Part shown: piece after piece, positions 41,946 to 51,037 of the stretch
Numbering within the stretch: the first letter of the stretch is position 1
Layout of the letters: the number at the start of each line of letters is the position of its first letter
Assembly (NCBI RefSeq): GCF_008711175.1
Contig: NZ_VWNF01000021.1
Span: 248,001-312,000, forward strand
From: Nesterenkonia ebinurensis
GTDB taxonomy: Bacteria > Actinomycetota > Actinomycetes > Actinomycetales > Micrococcaceae
Length of the DNA: 64,000 nt
Reading direction: 5' to 3'
Notes under the pieces: generated by a model
Seen by the model: only the letters and a program-made list of their open reading frames with translations
Told to the model about the DNA's origin: nothing
Database searches by the model: none
Program-made: the position numbers and the translations under genes

Positions 41946-43082
41946 CTACCGCCGGACAAAAACGGCGCACACCTGGGCGGCAGTGTGCTCAATGAGCCGG
42001 GCGGCATCGGTCTGCAGCTCCGGCAGGCTGGCCGCCCCCGGGGCGATCGAGAAGGCAGCGGTGATTCCAGCCTCTCTGGTCTGCGCAGGACTCAGCTGCA
42101 CGGCACCGGCAATGACGACGACGCCCGCCGACACCGGAGTGCGGGAGGCCACCGCATCCACTACCTTCCCGCTCAGAGACTGGGAGTCCAGCCGGCCCTC
42201 CCCGGTGAGCACCAGATCAGCATCGGCCAGTGCGGCCTCCAACCCGACGGCCTCAGCCACCATGGTGGAACCGGGCACCACCTCAGCGCCCAGCAGGCTG
42301 ACCAGGGTCAACGGGATACCGCCAGCGGCCCCGAACCCGGAAGCGGCGGTGTATTCCGGAAGCTCAACCCCGGTGATGGCAGCCAGCGCCTGTGCCAGGT
42401 TCTCCAATCCGGCATCTAACTGTTCGATCTGCTGCTCTCCGGCCCCTTTCTGCGGCCCGAAGACCGCAGCGGCACCGCGCGGGCCAGTCAGCGGGTTGTC
42501 CACATCCACTGCGATCCGCCAGCGGACTTCTGTTGCCCGCCGGTGGAGCCCGGAGAGCTCCACCCTGGCGATATCACCCAGGCCTTGGCCGCCCGAGGCG
42601 CTCGGGGCGTCGTGGTCATCTAGGAACTCAGCACCCAGGGCCCGCAGGATACCGGTACCGCCGTCAGTGGTGGCCGAACCGCCGATGCACAGCAGAATCT
42701 CCTCCACCTCGGCCTCCAGAACCTCACGGGCGATCAGCCCCACCCCGTAGGTGTCAGCACGCAGCGGTTCCAGCGGCACGTCAGAGACCTGGGGCAGCCC
42801 ATTGGCCTCAGCGGCCTCGATGATTGCGGTGCCCCCCTCCGGGGAGAGCCCATAGCGGGCGATAGTCGCCCGGCCCAGTGCATCCACCGTCTCTATGGTC
42901 CGCGGCTGGGTACCCCAGACTGCCAGCAGAGCGTCCAGAGTGCCTTCTCCCCCGTCGGCGAAGGGCAGTTGGACAATTTCTGCCTCGGGGCACACCTGCC
43001 GGGCGCCGGCGGCCAGGGCGGCTGCAGCCTCGGCGGCACTGGCCGAGCCTTTGAATGAATCCGGTGCACAGACGATCTTCAT
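41946..43082 (-). CDS. glxK: glycerate kinase
   Basis: A 378-residue member of the GK-II (GlxK/GarK) family. The N-terminus is MKIVCAPDSFKGSASAAEAAAALAAG, then PFADGGEGTLDAL, GGSATTDGGTGILRALGA, and AASGFGAAGGIPLTL with LTGEGRLDSQSLSGKV near the end. ATG 43082 gives the standard start. It phosphorylates D-glycerate with ATP to 2- or 3-phosphoglycerate in glyoxylate or sugar-acid breakdown. It is divergent from the ETF genes with 73 bases between. Confidence 0.92.
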   Translation of the reverse strand: MKIVCAPDSFKGSASAAEAAAALAAGARQVCPEAEIVQLPFADGGEGTLDALLAVWGTQPRTIETVDALGRATIARYGLSPEGGTAIIEAAEANGLPQVSDVPLEPLRADTYGVGLIAREVLEAEVEEILLCIGGSATTDGGTGILRALGAEFLDDHDAPSASGGQGLGDIARVELSGLHRRATEVRWRIAVDVDNPLTGPRGAAAVFGPQKGAGEQQIEQLDAGLENLAQALAAITGVELPEYTAASGFGAAGGIPLTLVSLLGAEVVPGSTMVAEAVGLEAALADADLVLTGEGRLDSQSLSGKVVDAVASRTPVSAGVVVIAGAVQLSPAQTREAGITAAFSIAPGAASLPELQTDAARLIEHTAAQVCAVFVRR

Positions 43083-43155
43083 ACTGTGCAGACTATGCGA
43101 CCATAGAGGGCGGTCTGAATTTGTCTGGATGCGCACACCGCCAATGGAAGGGATC

Positions 43156-43950
43156 ATGCCGGGTTCACTGCATATCATCACCCTGGTCAAATGGGTGCCT
43201 GACTCTCAGCTGGAGCGCAGCATCGGCGCCGACCGCCGTCTGGACCGTAGTGAGGGCATCCTCGGTGAGCTGGATGAGTACCCCTTGGAGGCAGCCCTGC
43301 AGATCGCAGAGAACTACGAGAACACAAGGGTCACTGCCCTGACCATGGGACCCGCCGGGGCTTCCACCGCGGTGAAGAAGGCCCTGCAGATCGGCGCTGA
43401 TGACGGTGTGCACTTACATGATGAAGCCCTAGCCGGAGCCGATGTCTACGCCACCTCCGCTGCCCTGGCCGCCGCGGTGAACCAGGTACGCACCTCCGGC
43501 GGCAGCGAGCACTACCTGGTGCTTACCGGAATGGCCTCCGAGGACGGGGAGTCGGGAGCAGTCCCGGCCCAATTGGCTGCCCGGCTGGGTGTTCCGGTGC
43601 TGACCCAGGCCCGAGGCGTCGTGCTCCAGGACGACCAGCTCCAGGTGGAGCGGCTCTCCGGGGAAACTCTCCAGACGGTGGCTGCACCGCTGCCTGTGGT
43701 GGTCTCGGTGACTGATCAGGCCAATGAGCCGCGCTACCCGAATTTCCGGGCGATGATGAAGGCGAAGAAGAAGCCGGTCGCAGTACTCGGCCTGGCTGAG
43801 CTGGGACTGACCGGGCACGGGGTGGAGTCCAAGGTCTCCGTGGTGGCCGCCGAGCCTAGGGCCGAGCGCACTGCCGGGCGGCTGATCCACGATGACGGCA
43901 CCGCGGGCAGACAGATCGCTGATTTCCTCGCCGAGGAGGGACTGCTGTGA
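43156..43950 (+). CDS. etfB: electron transfer flavoprotein beta subunit
   Basis: A 264-residue protein with ETF-beta signatures: LVKWVPDSQLERSI, LDEYPLEAALQIAE (11-50), ALTMGPAGASTAVKKALQIGADDGVHL, and VSVTDQANEPRYPNFRAMMKAKKKP, the AMP-binding and docking loop. ATG 43156 follows a GGAAGGG site. Its stop overlaps the alpha-subunit GTG (GTGA). It accepts electrons from acyl-CoA or other flavin dehydrogenases. Confidence 0.95.
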   Translation: MPGSLHIITLVKWVPDSQLERSIGADRRLDRSEGILGELDEYPLEAALQIAENYENTRVTALTMGPAGASTAVKKALQIGADDGVHLHDEALAGADVYATSAALAAAVNQVRTSGGSEHYLVLTGMASEDGESGAVPAQLAARLGVPVLTQARGVVLQDDQLQVERLSGETLQTVAAPLPVVVSVTDQANEPRYPNFRAMMKAKKKPVAVLGLAELGLTGHGVESKVSVVAAEPRAERTAGRLIHDDGTAGRQIADFLAEEGLL

Positions 43951-44918
43951 CTCAGGTTCTGGTGTACTTTGACCGGGTTGAAGCCCACCTGACCCCGGCT
44001 CAGGCTGAGCTGCTCACCCATGCCGACGCCCTGGGTGAGGTGGTAGTGGTCACCGGCTCGCTGCCCGGTGAAGGTCAGTCCAGTGCTGCCCCGCTGGCCG
44101 TGAAGGGGGTGACCGGGGTGCTGACCGGAAGTGATCCGGTGGGCTCACCGATCCTGCCGCCGGATCCGGCGCTTGCTGAGCTGATCACAGCTGCCGCCAA
44201 GGAGCTGGATCCCGAGCTGATACTGGGCACTGACACCCCGGATTCGGTGGATGCCCTGGCGGCTACCGCGGTCAAACTCGAGGCCGGGCTGATCACTGGT
44301 GCTACCGGGGTGACCGCCTCGGGTGCGGCCACCAAGACGGTGCTGGCCGGGACCTGGCACACCACCGCACAGATTTCCGGGGGCAATGCGGGTCCGCTGG
44401 TGGCCACGCTGCGCCCGAACACCGCCTCCCAGCCGGAGCCCGCTGCCAAGGAGCCCGAGGTGGTGGAGCTGCCGGTGGCGGCGTCGTCAGCTGTTCAGGT
44501 GCTGAAGCAGCAGCCGCTGCCCAAGTCCGGGCGCCCGGCGCTGACTGAGGCCTCCACTGTGGTGGCTTTCGGCCGCGGGGTGGAGGGCGATCTGGCCCTG
44601 GTGGAGCAGCTGGCCGATGAGCTGGGTGCGGCCCTGGGCGCCTCCCGGGTGGCCACCGATGCCGGGTGGATCGACCATTCCGCACAGGTGGGCCAGACCG
44701 GGGTGACCGTCTCTCCACAGCTCTATATCTCGGTGGGGATATCCGGGGCGGTGCAGCAGAAGGCCGGGATGCAGACCTCCGGGATCATTGTGGCGATCAA
44801 TAAGGATGAGGACGCGCCAGTGTTCGAGATCGCGGACTTCGGCGTGGTGGGCGATCTCAACGAGGTGCTACCGCAGCTGATGGAATCCATCCGTGAGATC
44901 CGCGCCTGCAAGGCGTAA
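43947..44918 (+). CDS. etfA: electron transfer flavoprotein alpha subunit
   Basis: A 323-residue protein. The C-terminal FAD domain is clear: VAFGRGVEGD, LADELGAALGASRVATDAGWIDHSAQVGQTGVTVSPQLYISVGISGAVQQKAGM and VAINKDEDAPVFEIADFGVVGDL. The N-terminal domain (1-180) is the more variable pseudo-subunit. It forms the FAD-holding partner of EtfB and passes electrons towards the quinone pool. No dehydrogenase gene is in this operon, so it probably serves the cell generally. Confidence 0.95.
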   Translation: MTQVLVYFDRVEAHLTPAQAELLTHADALGEVVVVTGSLPGEGQSSAAPLAVKGVTGVLTGSDPVGSPILPPDPALAELITAAAKELDPELILGTDTPDSVDALAATAVKLEAGLITGATGVTASGAATKTVLAGTWHTTAQISGGNAGPLVATLRPNTASQPEPAAKEPEVVELPVAASSAVQVLKQQPLPKSGRPALTEASTVVAFGRGVEGDLALVEQLADELGAALGASRVATDAGWIDHSAQVGQTGVTVSPQLYISVGISGAVQQKAGMQTSGIIVAINKDEDAPVFEIADFGVVGDLNEVLPQLMESIREIRACKA

Positions 44919-44981
44919 CCACTGACCAGTGTCCGCCGGAACGCCCATGACATTCCCAGCGTTGTTCGCCACAATAGGACC

Positions 44982-45626
44982 ATGACGGACGGGAACAGCG
45001 GGCACCGGCGTCGCCCCAGTTGGTACAGCGGGGGAAACACCGTAGATCACGGCAACCGATTGAGCCGAGCGGAGCCCCGCTCAGAGGCTGGGTCTCCCGA
45101 GGCGATTGAGTGGCGTGAGCGAAGCGACGCCGCCTCCCCGCCTGGGCACGGCAACCCGTCAGGGGATCGCTACCATTCAGCTCCGGGGATGGAGCACAGC
45201 CGACCGGCCTCACAGGTGGGCGGCTACGGGGTGGGCCCCGGCTACACCCCGCACCACAGCCATGCCGGGGGCGGATACTTCCATGGCGGCTATCCGCCCA
45301 CCGGGTACGCCCCTGCCGGATACAGGTATTATTCACCGACCCCTGGGACTGATGCCCTGCAGGAAATGCAGTTCCAGCGGGAGGAGAAGGCCCGTGGGCA
45401 TCACACCGCTGCCATAGTGCTGGCCATCATCGGGTTCTTCACCCTGCCGATCCTGCTAGGCCCGCTGGCTATCTGGCAGGCCTCCAAGGCACGGAATCTC
45501 GGACACCCTGGAGTGGCCGGTATGGTGCTGGGCTGGATCGTGGTGGTCTGGGCCTTCACCGGTTGGTTTTTCGGGTTCGTGATGATGTTCCTAGTCGGCA
45601 TCGTCGCCGCCGCCGGAGGCGGTTAG
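44982..45626 (+). CDS. small membrane protein with DUF4190-like C-terminus
   Basis: A 214-residue protein. The first 135 residues are polar and rich in Gly, Tyr, Pro, His and Ser (GGYGVGPGY, GGGYFHGGYPPTGYAPAGYRYY), probably disordered. Two membrane helices follow (about 143-165 and 185-210) around GPLAIWQASKARNLGHPGVAGMVLGWI, the DUF4190 pattern. The function of the family is unknown; it occurs widely in actinobacteria. Its end overlaps the convergent IclR stop by 4 bases. Confidence 0.8.
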   Translation: MTDGNSGHRRRPSWYSGGNTVDHGNRLSRAEPRSEAGSPEAIEWRERSDAASPPGHGNPSGDRYHSAPGMEHSRPASQVGGYGVGPGYTPHHSHAGGGYFHGGYPPTGYAPAGYRYYSPTPGTDALQEMQFQREEKARGHHTAAIVLAIIGFFTLPILLGPLAIWQASKARNLGHPGVAGMVLGWIVVVWAFTGWFFGFVMMFLVGIVAAAGGG

Positions 45627-46375
45627 GTCGGGGCCAGACCCATTGCCTTGCGAATCATCGAACGCGCTTCCTGCAGCGGCGGGTAGAAGGCATGGGGCCA
45701 AGATGCATCGGTGCGCTGGAACGGCATGGTGACGCTCAGCGCCGCAGCGACTCCAGTCTCATCCTCGCTGACCAGCGGCACTGCCACGCAGCGGCACCCT
45801 GCGATGAACTCCTCATCGTCCACCGCGAAGCCGAGGTGCCGAACCCGGTCCACGATGCGTAGAATTTCGTCAACCTCTGTCACGGTGTTCTCAGTCAGCC
45901 GCGGAAGCGCCACAGCGCTCAGCCGGGTGTCCACTTCGGAGTCGGAGAGGGTGCTCAGCAAGGCTTTGCCGATTCCGGTGGCATGCGCATGCAGCCGCAT
46001 TCCAACTGAGGAGGCCATCCGCATCGGGTGCGGAGACTCCCGGATAGCGATGTAGACGTTCTCGATGCCCTCCAGCCTGGCCAGCTGGACGGTCTCTCCA
46101 AGCCGGGAGACCAGTATGTCCATCGCTTCAGAGGCTGCGTCCACCAGGCCGCGGTGACCGTCATAAGAGTGCCCAATCTGCCAAGCGTGCAGGCCGAGCT
46201 TGTAATAGCGCGTCTGCTCCGAGTAGTCCAGCCATCCGGACTCCACCATGGTGTGCAGCAGCCCGTGGGCGCTGGACTTCGGGATTCCGAAATCCACTAC
46301 CTCCTGGAAACGGACTTGGCCCTGCTCGGCGATGAAGTCGAGCAGGGCCAAGGCGCGTTCGGCTGATTTCACCAT
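45623..46375 (-). CDS. IclR-family regulator of the rhamnonate-type operon
   Basis: A 250-residue regulator. The winged helix is at about 5-60 (VRFQEVVDFGIPKSSAHGLLHTMVESGWL); the effector domain has IAIRESPHPMRMASSVGMRLHAHATGIGKALLSTL and GCRCVAVPLVSEDETGVAAALSVT. It is the last gene of the operon dehydrogenase, RhmD, FAH hydrolase, GntP, IclR, 9 bases after the permease. A palindrome at 50933-50948 upstream of the first gene is a candidate target. Confidence 0.9.
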   Translation of the reverse strand: MVKSAERALALLDFIAEQGQVRFQEVVDFGIPKSSAHGLLHTMVESGWLDYSEQTRYYKLGLHAWQIGHSYDGHRGLVDAASEAMDILVSRLGETVQLARLEGIENVYIAIRESPHPMRMASSVGMRLHAHATGIGKALLSTLSDSEVDTRLSAVALPRLTENTVTEVDEILRIVDRVRHLGFAVDDEEFIAGCRCVAVPLVSEDETGVAAALSVTMPFQRTDASWPHAFYPPLQEARSMIRKAMGLAPT

Positions 46376-46384
46376 CCTCTAAGG

Positions 46385-47722
46385 TTATGTGCCCATCGGG
46401 ATGATCGTGGCACCGACCAGCGCCAGAATGAGCACGAAGAAGCCGGTGATCGACTGGGCCAGAGTATAGGTCTTCAGACCACCTGTCAGGGTGAAGCCGG
46501 GCAGCTTAGCGGTGACCCAGAATCCGCTGTCATTGATGTGGCCCAGGGTCAGCGCCCCGCCCAGGCAGGCCATGGTGACCCAGACCGGGTGGATGCCTAC
46601 TGCAGGCGCCACCGAGGCCATAATGGTCAGCGTGGTGATGGAGGCCACGGTGCCGGAGCCGACTGCCACGCGGAAGGCAGCACCCACGCAGTAGCAAACC
46701 AGTAGGGCAAGCAGGTAGTTTCCGCCCATCGCGTCCACCGAGGAGGCGATAGTCTCCTCCAAGCCGCCTGCCCTGATGACACCGCCCAGGGCGCCACCGG
46801 CACCGGTGATCAGCAGCACTACACCAGCGTGCCGAACAGCGGTGTTGGCCGATTCGTCCCGCTCCTCCCGGTTGAGGGCCTTTGCGGCCACGGCATACGC
46901 GATCAGGGCGCCCAGCAGCAGCGCGATGTGCTGGTTGCCGATGAACTGCAGCCAAGCGGGCTGCTCATCCTCAAACATCAGCCACACAGTGCCGCTGAGG
47001 ATCAGGATGACCGGCACCAGCAGGGGCAGGATGGAGAGGAAGAACCCAGGGGCATTCTTCTCCTCAGCGTCCTCTGACTCGAATGCCACCTCCTTGTCGA
47101 TGTCTGCTGCGGGCTTCCAGATCTTGGGAAGGATCCAGGAGTAGACGTAGACGGCGGCGATCAGGGCGATGAAGCCCACAATGCTGCCGGCGATCATCAT
47201 GGTGCCAGTCTCGAATCCCATGATAGAGCCTGCGGCCAGCGGGTTCGGCGTCGGCGGCACCAGGGTGTGCGCCACTCCGGCACCCAGGGCCACGGAGCCG
47301 ATGGCCAGCGGGAGCGGCTTATTGGCCTCCCGGGCGATGGGGATGGCCAGGGGTACCAGGATCACGAAGGTGACGTCGTAGAAGACAGGGATGGACAGCA
47401 GGAACGCTGCTGCGGCCAACCCGTACATGGAGAACCGCTCTGAGGTGAGCCCCACCACGGTGCGGGCGATGACCTTGGCCCCTCCGGAGTCGGAGAGCAG
47501 CTGCCCCAGGATGATGCCGAAGCCTACGGAGAGGCCGATGCCGGCCATCAGGTTTCCGAAGCCTCCGGCGGTGGCGTCGGCAAGTTCCGGAAGCGGGATC
47601 TGCAAGGTCAGTCCCAGGAAGACGGTGCCGATGATCAGTGACATCGCCGGGTGCAGTTTGACCTGAACGATGAGCAGAATGATGATCGCGATGCTCAGCG
47701 CGAGCCAGAGCAGATCAATCAT
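46385..47722 (-). CDS. GntP-family gluconate-type permease
   Basis: A 445-residue transporter with about 12 membrane helices. GntP motifs include AGGFGNLMAGIGLSVGFGIILGQLLSDSGGAKVIART, HTLVPPTPNPLAAGSIMGF, GALGGVIRAGGLEETIASSVD and GHINDSGFWVTAKLPGFT. It imports a sugar acid with protons. Sitting between an IclR gene and RhmD-type enzymes, its likely cargo is L-rhamnonate or another aldonate rather than gluconate itself. It overlaps the FAH gene by 8 bases. Confidence 0.92.
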   Translation of the reverse strand: MIDLLWLALSIAIIILLIVQVKLHPAMSLIIGTVFLGLTLQIPLPELADATAGGFGNLMAGIGLSVGFGIILGQLLSDSGGAKVIARTVVGLTSERFSMYGLAAAAFLLSIPVFYDVTFVILVPLAIPIAREANKPLPLAIGSVALGAGVAHTLVPPTPNPLAAGSIMGFETGTMMIAGSIVGFIALIAAVYVYSWILPKIWKPAADIDKEVAFESEDAEEKNAPGFFLSILPLLVPVILILSGTVWLMFEDEQPAWLQFIGNQHIALLLGALIAYAVAAKALNREERDESANTAVRHAGVVLLITGAGGALGGVIRAGGLEETIASSVDAMGGNYLLALLVCYCVGAAFRVAVGSGTVASITTLTIMASVAPAVGIHPVWVTMACLGGALTLGHINDSGFWVTAKLPGFTLTGGLKTYTLAQSITGFFVLILALVGATIIPMGT

Positions 47723-48590
47723 TGCTGATCACTGCCTGACCCAGCTCCTGGCGCTGGGGCTGACCCAGGCCATCGATACCGATCTCCATGACGTCCCCAG
47801 GCTTGAGGTAATCGTACTTTCCCGAAACGGCCACGCCCTGCGGAGTGCCGGTGTTAATGAGGTCTCCGGGCTCGAGCACCATGTACTGCGAGAGGTGGTG
47901 GACGATCTGCGGCACGGAGAAGATCATGTCAGCAGTAGTGGAGTCCTGGCGAAGCTCCCCGTTGATCCGGGAGAAGAGCCGAAGGTTCCCGGGGTCGACC
48001 TCGTCTGCAGTGACTAGCTCCGGCCCTGCAGGGTTGAAGGTCTCGGCGCACTTGCCCTTGGACCACTGGCCACCGGACTGCTTGAGCTGGTAGTCCCGCT
48101 CGGAGACGTCATTGCTGATCACATATCCGGCGATGTGGTCGAAGGCCACCTCGGGTGAGGGCAGGTACCGGGCTCGCTTGCCGATCACGATACCCAGCTC
48201 CACCTCCCAATCCACGGTTTCAGCCCCCGGGGGGATGCTGACGGCGTCGTAGGGGCCCACCACAGTGTTGGGGTGCTTGAAGAAGATGATCGGAACCTCG
48301 GGGGCCGGTGCGCCGGACTCGGCGGCGTGGGCGGCGTAGTTCTGACCGATGCACACCACCGCGGTGGGGCGTGTGATCGGAGCGCCGGTGCGCAGGCTGG
48401 CGGCCTCCGTCAGCTCCGGCAGCTTGCCGGCCTCGAATGCCGTCTGGACACGGCTGACGGCTTCTGCGGCGCCCTGACCGAGGAACTCGGCGTCGATGTC
48501 AACGGTGATCGGGCGCAGGTCGTAGTGGATGCCGTCGATGCTGACGGTGGGGATCTCCTGGCCTGGAGGGCCCAGTCGTGAGAAACGCAT
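47715..48590 (-). CDS. fumarylacetoacetate hydrolase-family protein (probable diketo-deoxy-sugar-acid hydrolase)
   Basis: A 291-residue FAH-fold protein. CIGQNYAAHAAESG, PIIFFKHPNTVVGPYDAVSIP, EVELGIVIGKRAR, GYVISNDVSERDYQ and LINTGTPQGVAV are the core metal-binding and catalytic segments. FAH-family enzymes cleave C-C bonds of beta-diketo acids. In the Sphingomonas-type L-rhamnose pathway a FAH-family enzyme (LRA6) splits 2,4-diketo-3-deoxy-L-rhamnonate to pyruvate and L-lactate; the neighbouring dehydratase and dehydrogenase make that the preferred role. Confidence 0.87.
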   Translation of the reverse strand: MRFSRLGPPGQEIPTVSIDGIHYDLRPITVDIDAEFLGQGAAEAVSRVQTAFEAGKLPELTEAASLRTGAPITRPTAVVCIGQNYAAHAAESGAPAPEVPIIFFKHPNTVVGPYDAVSIPPGAETVDWEVELGIVIGKRARYLPSPEVAFDHIAGYVISNDVSERDYQLKQSGGQWSKGKCAETFNPAGPELVTADEVDPGNLRLFSRINGELRQDSTTADMIFSVPQIVHHLSQYMVLEPGDLINTGTPQGVAVSGKYDYLKPGDVMEIGIDGLGQPQRQELGQAVISND

Positions 48591-48632
48591 AAGCGTGGTC
48601 CTTTCCTCTGTGCGAAGTGGTTCAGATGGGGA

Positions 48633-49805
48633 TCAGTGGGTGTAGGGCCGGGTGCGCTCCACCTCGGGGTTGAGTTCCACGCCGAAGCCAGGGGTGTCCG
48701 GGACGGCCAGCTTCCCGTTGATGGGCACCGGCTCGTTCAGCAGCAGCGGGGAAAACATCGGCACGATCTCCTCGGCGGTCTCATGCATCATGAGGAACTC
48801 GGAGAAGGGGCTGTTGGTGCGGGTGACCACGAAGTGGTAGGAGTACACCGAGGAGCCGTGCGGGACCACCATGGTGCCTTGGGCGTCTGCCATGGCCGAG
48901 ATCTTGATCAACTCGGTGATGCCTCCGCACCAGCCGACGTCGGGCTGGATGATGTCCACCCCGGTCTCCAGCAGCTGCCGAAAGCCCCAGCGGGTGGCCT
49001 CGTGCTCGCCGGTGGTGATGAGCATGCCCTCCGGGGCGCGGGCCTTGAGCTCAGCGTAGCCCCAGTAGTCGTCGGGGATCAGTGCTTCCTCCATCCAGCG
49101 GAGGTTGTGCTCGGCGGCGCGGTGGGCCAGTCGGACCGCGTAGTCCAGGTCCAGGGACATCCAGCAGTCGAACATCAGCCAGAAGTCGTCACCAACCCGG
49201 CCGCGCATATCTGCGAGCTTCTCGAGATTCTTCCGCATCCCCTCCTCGCCTTCGACAGGCCCGTGCTGCAACGGCATCTTCCCGCCGATGAACCCCAGTT
49301 CCTTGGCCACATCGGGCCGGGCCCCGGTGGCGTAGAAGGTCAGTTCGTCACGGACCGGGCCGCCCAGCAGGGCATAGACGGGCTCCTGACGGAGCTTGCC
49401 CAGCAGATCGTAGAGAGCCAGGTCCACGCCACTGATGGTGTTGAGCACTACGCCGCGGCGGCCGTAGTAGAGGGTCGAGCGGTACATCTGGTCCCAGATG
49501 CGTTCGATATCGGTGACGTAGGCTCCCTCGAGGAAGCGGGCCAGGTGCTTCTCCACGATCCAGGCCCCGATGTCACCGGCTGTGGTGACGGAGAAGCCTA
49601 CTGTGCCGTCCTCGGCCTCGATTTCCACCACCAGGGTGCCCAGGACGTTGATCCCGAAGCTCTGCCGGGACTGGCGGTACTCGGGGTAGACCGACATCGG
49701 GGTGGCGATATGGTCGTCGATCCAGTGGTAGCCGGACTGGTCGTGGTAGTCGGCTCCCTTGCCGCGGGTGGTGTAGGCGCGTACGTGTGCGATCTTCTGT
49801 TTCAC
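48633..49805 (-). CDS. rhmD: L-rhamnonate dehydratase (enolase superfamily)
   Basis: A 390-residue mandelate-racemase subgroup enzyme. The N-terminus with [19 protein letters not shown] is characteristic of RhmD. Active-site parts are [10 protein letters not shown] (Lys and His), [27 protein letters not shown] (Asp/Glu/Glu metal set) and [13 protein letters not shown] (His base). It removes water from L-rhamnonate to give 2-keto-3-deoxy-L-rhamnonate. It is second in the operon, 15 bases after the dehydrogenase. Confidence 0.93.
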   Translation of the reverse strand: MKQKIAHVRAYTTRGKGADYHDQSGYHWIDDHIATPMSVYPEYRQSRQSFGINVLGTLVVEIEAEDGTVGFSVTTAGDIGAWIVEKHLARFLEGAYVTDIERIWDQMYRSTLYYGRRGVVLNTISGVDLALYDLLGKLRQEPVYALLGGPVRDELTFYATGARPDVAKELGFIGGKMPLQHGPVEGEEGMRKNLEKLADMRGRVGDDFWLMFDCWMSLDLDYAVRLAHRAAEHNLRWMEEALIPDDYWGYAELKARAPEGMLITTGEHEATRWGFRQLLETGVDIIQPDVGWCGGITELIKISAMADAQGTMVVPHGSSVYSYHFVVTRTNSPFSEFLMMHETAEEIVPMFSPLLLNEPVPINGKLAVPDTPGFGVELNPEVERTRPYTH

Positions 49806-49820
49806 AGCGAGTGGTCCTTT

Positions 49821-50858
49821 TCAGTTCTGCTGTTCTTCGGTGAGCATGACCAGAACCTTGCCGGGGGTGTCTCCCCCCTCGGCGAGGTGGGTGAACTCCT
49901 CCTGGGCGGCGGCCATCGGCACCTGCCGGGAGATCAGCTGCGCGGCTTGCGGCGGGGCGGAGCCCATCCAGTCGGCGGCGTCGGCGAAGTCCTTGGCCGA
50001 GTAGGTGAAAGAGCCTATGAGACTGCGCTCCTCGGTGCTGATCTTGAACGCTTCCAGGCTGAGGCGGGGGGCACCCATGCCGACCAGGCAGATGTTGGCG
50101 CCCAGCCGCGTGGCACGCAGCGCCAGACTCAGGGTCGAGTCAATGCCGACTGCGTCGATGGCCAGGTCGGCCGGCCCGGAGAAGAGCTCGAGGATCTGCT
50201 CGGCTGCATCCTCGGCTGCCGCATCCACGACGTGGGCGCCCAGCTGGCTGATCAGCTGCTTGCGAGACTCCATCATTTCGGTGACCACGATATTGGTCAC
50301 CCCGGCCATCTGCAGAGCCAGGACCACGGACTGGCCGATCGGGCCGCCGCCGAGGACCAGGACGTTCATCCCCGGAGCGGCCTGGGCGCGTCGGACGGCG
50401 TGCACGGCTACCGCCAGCGGCTCGATCAGAGCGCCCAGCTCAATCGGCATCGTCTCCGGCAGCGGCACCACATTGCGGAAAGGCACTGTGATTCGCTGGG
50501 CGAAGGCGGCGGTGATCTCCGGGGCGACTCCGATGACTTTCCTGCCGGGGCTCATCTGCTCGCGGCCGCGGTAGGTCTCCAGGTCAGCCTCGGGGACGAC
50601 GACGGGATTGAAGGTCACTGGCTGGCCCAGACTGAGACCGCTGACCCCCTCACCGAGCCCCGCCACCCGGCCAACCGACTCGTGCCCCATGATCTGTCCT
50701 GGGATCCGGCGGCCGTTCTCACCGGTGAACCCGTGAAAGTCTGAGCCGCAGATGCCGGTGGCCACTATTTCAATGAGCACCTCCCCTGGCTGCGGTTGGG
50801 GGTCGGTGACATCGACGATTTCCAACCGGCCGTAGTCCTGCAGCTGTAGTGCCTTCAT
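49821..50858 (-). CDS. zinc-type dehydrogenase without the structural zinc site
   Basis: A 345-residue medium-chain dehydrogenase: catalytic zinc site GICGSDFHG and GHESVG, NAD site GGGPIGQSVVLALQ, and FKISTEERSLIGSFTYS near the end. The usual four-Cys structural lobe is absent (NPVVVPEADLETYRGREQ). By position it oxidises L-rhamnose, or the 4-hydroxyl of 2-keto-3-deoxyrhamnonate. The second role suits the FAH hydrolase downstream. First gene of the operon; 179 bases upstream contain its promoter region. Confidence 0.86.
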   Translation of the reverse strand: MKALQLQDYGRLEIVDVTDPQPQPGEVLIEIVATGICGSDFHGFTGENGRRIPGQIMGHESVGRVAGLGEGVSGLSLGQPVTFNPVVVPEADLETYRGREQMSPGRKVIGVAPEITAAFAQRITVPFRNVVPLPETMPIELGALIEPLAVAVHAVRRAQAAPGMNVLVLGGGPIGQSVVLALQMAGVTNIVVTEMMESRKQLISQLGAHVVDAAAEDAAEQILELFSGPADLAIDAVGIDSTLSLALRATRLGANICLVGMGAPRLSLEAFKISTEERSLIGSFTYSAKDFADAADWMGSAPPQAAQLISRQVPMAAAQEEFTHLAEGGDTPGKVLVMLTEEQQN

Positions 50859-50932
50859 TCAGTCAGCTCCTCAGAAGCGATCGGGTGGCACCCCACGGGC
50901 GCCACAGTCTGCTGCACTCCTCTCCACTGGAA

Positions 50933-50948
50933 GTTCCCATATATGAAC
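50933..50948. promoter_or_regulatory. operator-like palindrome upstream of the rhamnonate operon
   Basis: The 16 bases fit GTTCNNATATNNGAAC with perfect symmetry at the fixed positions, 75 bases upstream of the first gene. The operon's own IclR regulator is the candidate binder. Confidence 0.4.
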
Positions 50949-51037
50949 CAGTGGTCAGAGTGTTGAATCGCGAGGAGTGTATGCGAGTGTTATGGGTCAC
51001 ACAAGCTCGTGCCCAATTATGACGAGCAGCAGCGGAC

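Noticed and set aside
48636-50744. A 702-codon open frame on the plus strand
   Set aside because: It is fully antisense to rhmD and the dehydrogenase, reads as His/Gly/Asp/Val-rich sequence without any family motif, and is the usual shadow of high-GC codon use.
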